Source of the DNA: an uncultured Prevotellaceae bacterium
Lineage (GTDB): Bacteria > Bacteroidota > Bacteroidia > Bacteroidales > Bacteroidaceae
Direction of reading: 5' to 3'
Assembly (NCBI GenBank): GCA_902774795.1
Contig: CACYKA010000017.1
Location: forward strand, 1-47,395
Length of the DNA: 47,395 bases
This document shows, piece by piece, positions 42,313 through 47,395 of this stretch (its first letter is position 1; each line of letters starts with the position of its first letter). The notes below the pieces were generated by a model. The model had not been told where the DNA came from, searched no databases, and saw only the letters and a program-made list of their open reading frames with translations. The translations under genes and the position numbers were made by a program.

Positions 42313-43737
42313 TTACTCCCCTCTCACTCCCCTCTCACTCCCTTTTTTCACTCCCCTCTCACTCCCTTTTTTCACTCCCCTCTCACTCCCCTTCATCAAG
42401 AAAATCACCCCCAACGTCATACATTCTGCAACAGGAACGGCGAGCCACATACCCTGTGGAAAAATGAACATAGGCATCAGAATAAATGCCGGCACAAGGA
42501 AAATCAAGCCTCGCAGCAGCATACATAACGTCGCCCGGCCGTTCTGCTCGGTTGATTGATAATACCCTATAATGGCAACATTCATAGCAAAGAATATGGC
42601 AGAATAAGCAAACAAAGGAAGTCCGCTTATAGCAATCTCGTGTGCTTTAGTACCTGCCTGCAGGAAAAGGCCGACAAGCGGTTTGGCACCCAAGGTGAGA
42701 AACATTGTTACCAATACGCCACAAATGGTAGCAGTCCTGAAGCTAACCCTAAAGGCTCTTCGCACACGATAGTGATTGCCTGCACCATAATTGAAACTGA
42801 TGATAGGCTGTGCAGACTGTGCCACCGCATTGTTAATCATGAACACGATAGGATAAAGATAGCAGGCTACACTGAAGGCGGCTACGCCATCTTCGCCTAA
42901 CTCTCTTATAAAGACATAGTTACCAGTAAGTAATATCATCGACATTGCCAGTTCTCCCAACATAGAGGAAAAACCACTGCGAGCCATATAGCCCACATTA
43001 CGTAATGTCAGATAAAGGCTGGTAAGAGTGAGCTTCAGTCTGAAGAACCTGACGGTCTGTGCACGGAAGAACATATACCAGACCACCATTCCTGCGGCAG
43101 CGGCACAGCTGATAGATGATGCGATGCCGCTACCGGCAACACCCATCTGCATCGGAAAGACAAACAGCCAGTCCAGAAAGATGTTCAGCAGGCCAGGGAA
43201 AACCTCTAATGAGGCTGCAAACTTAGGAGACCCGTCAAGTCTGATGACGAAGGTGCCAATCAACTGGATGACAATGCAGATACAGCCAGGAAGAATGGAG
43301 AGAAGATAAGCCTGACATAAGGGCAATAGTGCATCGCTGCTTCCCAACATTCGCAAGAAAGGTATGCGGAAGAGAAAGACAGCAATAGCAATAATGACCA
43401 TCAGCAGCGTAGCCACATCGAAGGCCTGGGTGATATTGATGTTAGCGGCCTTGTTGTTGTTTTGCGACAGATGAATACTTGCCACGACTGACACGCCCAC
43501 GCCGAACATCAGCGCAAGGCCCGTCGTAATCAAAAACAGCGGCGCGACAATATTGATAGCCGCCAGCGCATTGCTTCCCACTCCCTGTCCGACGAAGATA
43601 CCGTCTGCAACAGTGAAGAGTGACGCAAACACCATTGAAAACAACGTAGGATAGAAAATGCTGTTAAACAGCGGTTCTATCCTCGTCGTTCCAAAGTCTA
43701 TACTGTCTCTTTCTTTGCCTTTTATCTTTCTTGCCAT
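42313..43737 (-). CDS. MATE-family multidrug exporter with GSERGVKK tail
   Basis: A 12-helix MATE transporter: FASLFTVADGIFVGQGVGSNALAAINIV in helices 1-2, the internal repeat around FGVGVSVVASIHL, SMILLTGNYVFIREL in the second half. It exports cationic or lipophilic compounds using an ion gradient; substrate unknown. Residues 450-474 are not part of the family: they are GSERGVKK repeated twice plus GSERGVRGE, encoded by the 24-nt short-period unit at 42316-42390, and the TAA stop lies inside the same tract. The promoter (43752-43783) is a perfect match. Confidence 0.9.
   Translation of the reverse strand: MARKIKGKERDSIDFGTTRIEPLFNSIFYPTLFSMVFASLFTVADGIFVGQGVGSNALAAINIVAPLFLITTGLALMFGVGVSVVASIHLSQNNNKAANINITQAFDVATLLMVIIAIAVFLFRIPFLRMLGSSDALLPLCQAYLLSILPGCICIVIQLIGTFVIRLDGSPKFAASLEVFPGLLNIFLDWLFVFPMQMGVAGSGIASSISCAAAAGMVVWYMFFRAQTVRFFRLKLTLTSLYLTLRNVGYMARSGFSSMLGELAMSMILLTGNYVFIRELGEDGVAAFSVACYLYPIVFMINNAVAQSAQPIISFNYGAGNHYRVRRAFRVSFRTATICGVLVTMFLTLGAKPLVGLFLQAGTKAHEIAISGLPLFAYSAIFFAMNVAIIGYYQSTEQNGRATLCMLLRGLIFLVPAFILMPMFIFPQGMWLAVPVAECMTLGVIFLMKGSERGVKKGSERGVKKGSERGVRGE
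42316..42390 (-). repeat. 24-nt GGGAGTGA-type tract coding GSERGVKK (tract A)
   Basis: GGGAGTGAGAG and GGGAGTGAAAAAA alternate three times (11 + 13 = 24 nt, a multiple of 3). It encodes the C-terminal tail of the MATE protein and its stop. Confidence 0.85.
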
Positions 43738-43751
43738 TCTAAAATTTTTTG

Positions 43752-43783
43752 CAAAATTACAAAAAACTCACAAAATCTCCAAA
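43752..43783 (-). promoter_or_regulatory. promoter of the MATE gene
   Basis: On the minus strand TTTG, 20 nt, TAATTTTG (CAAAATTA at 43752-43759), 14 nt before the start codon. Confidence 0.75.
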
Positions 43784-43807
43784 TTTAAAAGCCAATAAAA
43801 TCATCAG

Positions 43808-43848
43808 CTGCCGCCGCGCACACCCCCGCACCCCTGCGTCGGCGGCAG
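43808..43848. terminator. GC-rich hairpin CTGCCGCCG...CGGCGGCAG
   Basis: A perfect 9-bp G/C stem with a 23-nt loop, lying between the P5-like gene and the MATE promoter. On the minus strand it is followed by a short T-rich run (TTTTATT 8 nt later), so it may end the P5-like transcript. Confidence 0.5.
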
Positions 43849-43855
43849 ACACTTC

Positions 43856-43912
43856 CACTCCTCTTCCACTCCTCTCTCACTCCTCTACCACTCCCTTTTC
43901 ACTCCCCTCAGC
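43856..43912 (-). repeat. GGGAGTGA-type tract across the P5-like stop (tract B)
   Basis: The tract encodes GSEKGVVEE and the TGA stop of the P5-like gene, then continues with four degenerate copies in the intergenic region. Confidence 0.8.
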
Positions 43913-44305
43913 CAAGGTGTAGCCTTGGGCTATGACACTCTTCTCCACCCCTACTCCGTTTTCGACTATTGTCATTGCATAAGCGAGGTCTATCATGTTC
44001 TGCTTCTCCTTGAAGGCGATGACGGCATCGGGATTCAGGCCGCTTATCTCCACCACGCGTTTCAGGTACGCATTGGTGTTATTCTCCTTGGGCGGCGCCC
44101 ATCGGTTGATGATAAAGCGGATGGTTCGACAATGATGCTTCTCTATGTAAGCCTTCAGCAGCTTAAACGCTGCGCGGTATCCGTACTGCATGGTAGTGAA
44201 TTGTTCGAAAGCCCCGTCAGTATTCGGCTTCCTCTCCCCCTGCCAGTCGTTTCCGACTCTTATGTTCAACGGATTGTTGTTTCTTATTCCTCTTGGATTT
44301 TTCAT
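43877..44305 (-). CDS. P5-like structural protein / phage-type lysozyme-like protein
   Basis: The first 110 residues (RGIRNNNPLNIRVG, FEQFTTMQYGYRAAFKLLKAYI, RTIRFIINRWAPPKENNTNAYLKRV) match small proteins that databases name structural protein P5, found in phages and mobile islands of Bacteroidota; a peptidoglycan-hydrolase-like fold has been proposed. The exact role is unknown. There is no signal peptide. The last nine residues (GSEKGVVEE) come from tract B. The start codon is preceded directly by AAAATTG-type repeats rather than a ribosome site. Confidence 0.8.
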   Translation of the reverse strand: MKNPRGIRNNNPLNIRVGNDWQGERKPNTDGAFEQFTTMQYGYRAAFKLLKAYIEKHHCRTIRFIINRWAPPKENNTNAYLKRVVEISGLNPDAVIAFKEKQNMIDLAYAMTIVENGVGVEKSVIAQGYTLAEGSEKGVVEE

Positions 44306-44357
44306 AAAATTGAAAATTGAAAATTGAAAATTAAAAGTTTTCGTTATCGTTATCGTT
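44306..44357. repeat. stacked tracts AAAATTG and CGTTAT
   Basis: Four copies of AAAATTG (44306-44336) abut CGTTAT/CGTTAAGG copies (44339-44357). They are followed by GCTAACC-like sequence and then tract C; three alphabets stand side by side in about 85 nt. Confidence 0.7.
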
Positions 44358-44374
44358 AAGGTCGCTAACCGCTA

Positions 44375-44424
44375 CCCCTCTCACTCCCTTCCTTCACTCC
44401 TCTCTCACTCCCCTCTCACTCCCC
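44375..44424 (-). repeat. GGGAGTGA-type tract across a stop codon (tract C)
   Basis: Encodes GSERGVREE and the TGA stop of the 128-residue gene, then continues into the intergenic space. Confidence 0.85.
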
Positions 44425-44780
44425 TTCTTATTCACATCTATCTCTGTGCTCTCCGGAAACGCTATGCTGTAGGCTTTGTCGAGGGCTTTGAGGTTCACCT
44501 TCTTGTAAAAGCTGATGCCCAGCCTGACGGCCACTACTGCCCTGAGCAGTTCCCTGTGCTTGCGCGGATATAGCGACGGCGGCGGCAATAAGTCCCAACC
44601 TGCCTGCTCGCAGAGGTCACACACCTTCCATATAAAATCGTCCGTTGCCTCAATGCCGAACCACATTCTCAGCACCCTGCGTATGCAGAAGCGTCTGTTC
44701 TGCGCCCAGAGGAGGCGCCTTGTGCGCTCCAGCAAACGCCAGAGCTGCACAAAGCATTCTTGATTGTTATTCAATTCCAT
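44394..44780 (-). CDS. uncharacterised protein next to the VirE-like gene
   Basis: A 128-residue basic protein of unknown family: LWRLLERTRRLLWAQNRR, FGIEATDDFIWKVCDLCEQAGWDLLPPP, RKHRELLRAVVAVRLGISFYKKV. It has no signal peptide or membrane helix and looks soluble and helical. It ends GSERGVREE, from tract C. Similar small genes accompany VirE-N/DUF3987 proteins in Bacteroidota islands, so a partner in that element is likely. ATTCATAAT-type repeats end one nt before its ATG. Confidence 0.7.
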   Translation of the reverse strand: MELNNNQECFVQLWRLLERTRRLLWAQNRRFCIRRVLRMWFGIEATDDFIWKVCDLCEQAGWDLLPPPSLYPRKHRELLRAVVAVRLGISFYKKVNLKALDKAYSIAFPESTEIDVNKKGSERGVREE

Positions 44781-44804
44781 AATTATGAATTATGCATTAT
44801 GAAT

Positions 44805-44839
44805 TGCTTAATGACATTCATGACAATGACAATCATGAC
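44805..44839 (-). repeat. 35-nt GTCAT-rich element at the end of the VirE-like gene
   Basis: On the minus strand this is TGTCATGATTGTCATTG..., and it starts within the last codon and stop (TCA TGA) of the VirE-like gene. It is identical over 35 nt to 21018-21052 and nearly so to the inverted arm at 21133-21165. Confidence 0.85.
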
Positions 44840-47250
44840 ACCTTCCTGTATTTTCCATCGTCGGTCTGAATGATGAGCCCTTGGTTCTTCCAGTTCTTCA
44901 GCATTTGATGTACCTGGTTGCGTGAAACATCCGCCCCTTTAGCGGCTACCGATTGCTGCATGGCTTGCTCAAGTGTAAACTGCACGTCAAGACGCATGAA
45001 TATCGAATCGTTCTTGCCTATGCGGCGACGCTCGTTACTTCCTGCATAGTCACGACTTGCGAAGGCATTCTCTATGCGGTCGCGGAAGAAATGCAGGGCA
45101 TTCTCCAAGAGAGAGTCGGCAATGACATCGTACGCCTCCAGCATTTGCAGTGTCTGTGCTTTCAAGAGCATTTCTTTCCAAAGATTCGGATACTGTTTCA
45201 GGCGACTTTCAGCCCCACTGAGGCCATGCTTCTGGATAAGTGTCTCGCACACCTTGCAAAGCATCAGACAGCATGTCATCCTCTGCGCTGTTACACATAC
45301 GCGGATGCGCTGACGGGCACGGGTGCGGTCATCATTCATCATCGTCTCGATGCGGATGCGTTCCACCCACTCACGTCCCTTGGCTTCGAGTTTCGGCAAA
45401 ACCACCTCACCCTGTATCAGGGGCAGCAAATGTGCTATCTGCTGTATGTGCTCCGTCTGCCTTTCGGTCAGCACGTAAGGCTTGTCCTCAAGCGGAGCAA
45501 AGGTGTTGTCGGGAGTTCGGGCTACGGCAATACGGCTCTGGAAACCGTCCGTGTAGTTATTCACCACGCGATAGAGGGCATCAGGCGTTCCGCACATTGT
45601 GACGTTCCACAGCAAGTGATCTATATGAACGTTTACGGCATCCACGCTCTTGGCCTCACGGTCGAACTTACTTCCGTCATAGCTTTGGCGCAGCATGACC
45701 GAAAAATCACTCATTGCCGAACGGAATCTCTGCGCCACCGTGTCAGCTTCAGGCGTAAACGAAAAGGCGTGCTTGCCCTCCGTGTTTGCCAGTCGCTCAG
45801 CAAGATTGGCAACGGTATTGTTCAGCGTCAGGAAACGCACCGGCAGCTTAGGCTCTTCGGGTTGCTCCTTCTTGTTCTTGGCCGCCTTCTTCTTGGCGCG
45901 CCATTCGTCCTCCTGCAACTGGTACATCTTGTCAATGGCGCGCACCTCACTCATCCACGCATCTACCACAGGGTCGATGTTTCCCTTGCCCGACGCAAAA
46001 TCGCCCGCAATATATGCAATCAGGTTCAGTCCTTTCTTCTGACCGTGAACGTCAAGCGTCACGCCCGTTGCCAGTGCACCGATGCATGGACAGATGGCCG
46101 TCACCACAGGCATAGCCAGTTGAGGCCCTACGGCAGCGATAGACTCACGAACGCCTTGCGGCATCTTTCGAGTTGAAAGTTGAGAGTTGAAAGTTGACAA
46201 CTCTTCGTTTTCGTTAAGGTTAAGGTTAACGTTAAGGTTATCGTTAAGGTTAACGTTGACTGTCAGCGCTTTTGCCAGCACCTTTCTTTGGAACTGTGAC
46301 ATCTTCTGACTGGGGTCGCTATATTTCAAATAGAAATCGTTCACCAGCTGTTGGATGTTCTTGTCCTGCCAGTTCTGCGCCATGCGCACCTGCAGCACGC
46401 CAAGCAGTTCCTGCTTTGTCAGCAGCTGCGTAGCACCCACAGAGAGAATACTTTTCAGGGCCTCGTGCCTATGACCTTCCACGATGAGCACGTCAGGAGT
46501 CAGTCCAGCCTCCTTCATGCAAGCATCGAAGATGTACAGTGTACGGTCATCAGCCGCCAGAGGACTTTCATCCTCTTTCACTCCATTCTCACTCCCTTTC
46601 TTCACTCCCTTCTCACTCCCTTTTATAAAATCTCTTCCATCCACGTCGAGACCTCTCTGCAGATAAGCCTCACGGCGCTCTGCTATCTCTTCGTCAGGCA
46701 GCGGCTCCAGCCAGTGCTGTGAACGATACACCTCCTCGTCTTTGCCCGTCACATAGATGAAGCGCTCAGGCGTGATGCAACTCTCATCGTATGGTACACC
46801 AAGTTCCTTGCAGAATTCCTGCTGTGCCTCCGCTATTGTCTTGCCCTTCGGAATGCGGATGTATATGTGCACCTTCTTGCGCGCTGAATATTCTATTCTG
46901 AGCACCTGATCCTGCCAGTCGGAATATTCGTCGCCATTCAGTTCCATTGCCTTCTTGACTGCCTTTTCAACCAATTCCTTGTCATCCACATCCACGCAAG
47001 TCATGAAGGTGAATGTCTCGGGTATGATGTCGGCCTGTGCACGGTGGTTGTTTCTGAATGCCGCATAGTGCGGACAGATATATGGCAGTTGGTCTTTCAG
47101 GCTTTCGTTGCCGCCCCTGATGTCGGACACCATTTTCTTGAGCCACTCTTCGGAAAGCAGCCCGTCCAGCTGCTCCGAAGTCATGGTTTCTGCATAGCCA
47201 CGGCTGTTGTGCCCCGTATGCTTTGTATTTACTGCAATAACTCCTTTCAT
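44833..47250 (-). CDS. VirE-N (BT4734-like) / DUF3987 protein
   Basis: An 805-residue protein typical of Bacteroidota mobile islands. Residues 1-205 match the VirE N-terminal/BT4734 domain (TFTFMTCVDVDDKELVEKAV, KKVHIYIRIPKGKT, PERFIYVTGKDEEVYR), which has primase-like character. Residues 230-330 are a helical PriCT-like region. Residues 365-805 are DUF3987, a RecA/helicase-like domain (IAYIAGDFASGKGN is a degenerate P-loop; KHAFSFTPEADTVAQ; FDREAKSVDAVNVHIDHLLWNVTMCGTPDALYRVV). The two linkers (211-226 and 331-360) are built from short-period repeats. It probably replicates or mobilises a DNA element. The stop lies in the GTCAT element at 44805-44839. Confidence 0.85.
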   Translation of the reverse strand: MKGVIAVNTKHTGHNSRGYAETMTSEQLDGLLSEEWLKKMVSDIRGGNESLKDQLPYICPHYAAFRNNHRAQADIIPETFTFMTCVDVDDKELVEKAVKKAMELNGDEYSDWQDQVLRIEYSARKKVHIYIRIPKGKTIAEAQQEFCKELGVPYDESCITPERFIYVTGKDEEVYRSQHWLEPLPDEEIAERREAYLQRGLDVDGRDFIKGSEKGVKKGSENGVKEDESPLAADDRTLYIFDACMKEAGLTPDVLIVEGHRHEALKSILSVGATQLLTKQELLGVLQVRMAQNWQDKNIQQLVNDFYLKYSDPSQKMSQFQRKVLAKALTVNVNLNDNLNVNLNLNENEELSTFNSQLSTRKMPQGVRESIAAVGPQLAMPVVTAICPCIGALATGVTLDVHGQKKGLNLIAYIAGDFASGKGNIDPVVDAWMSEVRAIDKMYQLQEDEWRAKKKAAKNKKEQPEEPKLPVRFLTLNNTVANLAERLANTEGKHAFSFTPEADTVAQRFRSAMSDFSVMLRQSYDGSKFDREAKSVDAVNVHIDHLLWNVTMCGTPDALYRVVNNYTDGFQSRIAVARTPDNTFAPLEDKPYVLTERQTEHIQQIAHLLPLIQGEVVLPKLEAKGREWVERIRIETMMNDDRTRARQRIRVCVTAQRMTCCLMLCKVCETLIQKHGLSGAESRLKQYPNLWKEMLLKAQTLQMLEAYDVIADSLLENALHFFRDRIENAFASRDYAGSNERRRIGKNDSIFMRLDVQFTLEQAMQQSVAAKGADVSRNQVHQMLKNWKNQGLIIQTDDGKYRKVS
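46171..46260 (-). repeat. two stacked tracts in the second VirE-like linker
   Basis: AACGTTAACCTTAACGATAACCTT-like copies encode VNVNLNDNLNVNLNLNENE (331-349); TCAACTTTCAACTCTCAACTT-like copies then encode LSTFNSQLST (351-360). Both are alphabets otherwise seen between genes. Confidence 0.85.
46573..46620 (-). repeat. GGGAGTGA-type tract in the first VirE-like linker (tract D)
   Basis: Two 24-nt copies encode GSEKGVKKGSENGVKE, residues 211-226, exactly between the VirE-N and PriCT-like regions. Same strand and frame as tracts A-C. Confidence 0.85.
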
Positions 47251-47261
47251 AGTTTTCGTAT

Positions 47262-47295
47262 TAACTGTAAACTGTAAACCGTAAACTGTAAACTA
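47262..47295. repeat. short-period tract, GTAAACT/GTAAACC
   Basis: Four to five copies of a 7-nt unit fill the gap upstream of the VirE-like gene; the stop of the neighbouring partial gene lies at its edge. Same alphabet, reverse complemented, as at 785-813. Confidence 0.7.
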
Positions 47296-47395
47296 AAAAT
47301 TCGGATATCCCAATTTTGCATTAAGGAATCGCAGTCCGTTGAGAGTCCATGTCATGTACGTGCGTATCTTCTTTTCGCCCTTCAGCGAGTAAGAA
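47293..47395 (-). CDS. C-terminal end of an unidentified protein (5' end outside window)
   Basis: The frame gives SYSLKGEKKIRTYMTWTL, then NGLRFLNAKLGYPNF, and a TAG stop at 47293-47295. The TYMTWTLNGLRFLNAK pattern resembles the ends of phage antirepressor or DNA-binding proteins in such islands, but 33 residues are too few to name it. It is on the same strand as the VirE-like gene and could be co-transcribed with it. Confidence 0.5.
   Translation of the reverse strand, partial: SYSLKGEKKIRTYMTWTLNGLRFLNAKLGYPNF

Noticed and set aside
42300-44425. CRISPR array
   Set aside because: The repeats are contiguous short-period tracts without unique spacers, and there are no cas genes.

Overview
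The window looks like chromosomal DNA of a Bacteroidota (Bacteroidales) bacterium, most likely Prevotella or a close relative. Evidence: nearly every start region carries the Bacteroidota promoter form (TTG or TTTG, about 20 nt, TAnnTTTG) and few genes have strong Shine-Dalgarno sequences; SecD and SecF are fused; there is an S46 dipeptidyl-peptidase, a DUF4369 lipoprotein, a dockerin-like tail on a GH53 enzyme and a VirE-N/DUF3987 protein; and the tmRNA tag reads GETRYALAA. The genus is an inference; the phylum is well supported.

Layout. 0-1.2 kb: the end of a lipoprotein gene and a Fic gene remnant. 1.3-4.4 kb: a cassette of an AAA ATPase with a nuclease-like C-terminus, a Y-family DNA polymerase and a small YolD-like protein, followed by an AraC regulator. 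5.4-9.9 kb (minus): secDF, esterase and papain-like lipoprotein. 10-12.6 kb: a tiny unannotated gene with its own promoter and terminator, miaB and a class A acid phosphatase. 12.7-20.8 kb: a sugar module (sugar porter, DUF5107-TPR protein, GH35) facing an OmpA-family protein. 20.87-21.31 kb: a palindrome-rich non-coding island. 21.4-25.9 kb: an SLC13/RCK transporter, an AraC regulator divergent from a GH53 endo-galactanase, and a stray dockerin tail. 25.9-31 kb: xerD divergent from a four-gene overlapping operon (DUF4369/thioredoxin-like lipoprotein, HAD-RibF fusion, CPBP protease, WbqC). 31.5-35.3 kb: S41 protease and RNase R. 35.3-42.2 kb (minus): ssrA tmRNA followed almost without a gap by a tightly packed operon (GH3-like adenylase, Ig-like lipoprotein, DUF3108, S46 peptidase). 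42.3-47.4 kb (minus): MATE exporter and a phage or mobile-type cluster (P5-like protein, unknown protein, VirE-N/DUF3987 protein, end of another gene).

Most striking signal. The window is peppered with short-period tandem tracts (about 6-13 nt units) in at least ten unrelated 'alphabets' (AATTCATA, TTAAAGG, GTAAACT, GCGGTTA, AAAATTG, CGTTAAGG, TTTCAACT, GGGAGTGA and others). They fill intergenic gaps, often abut one another, supply stop codons, and enter coding sequences in frame. In 42.3-46.6 kb one 24-nt unit encodes GSERGVKK-type peptides in four unrelated neighbouring proteins, always on the minus strand and in the same frame. In the VirE-like protein three different alphabets sit exactly in the two interdomain linkers. 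This behaves like a repeat-seeding process tolerated in gene ends and linkers, and it is my leading candidate for something undescribed. Second are two interspersed elements: a 35-nt GTCAT-rich sequence identical at 21.0 and 44.8 kb (at 21 kb also part of an inverted repeat around a 30-bp palindrome), and a composite hairpin element present in opposite orientation at 0.84-0.96 and 25.66-25.79 kb.
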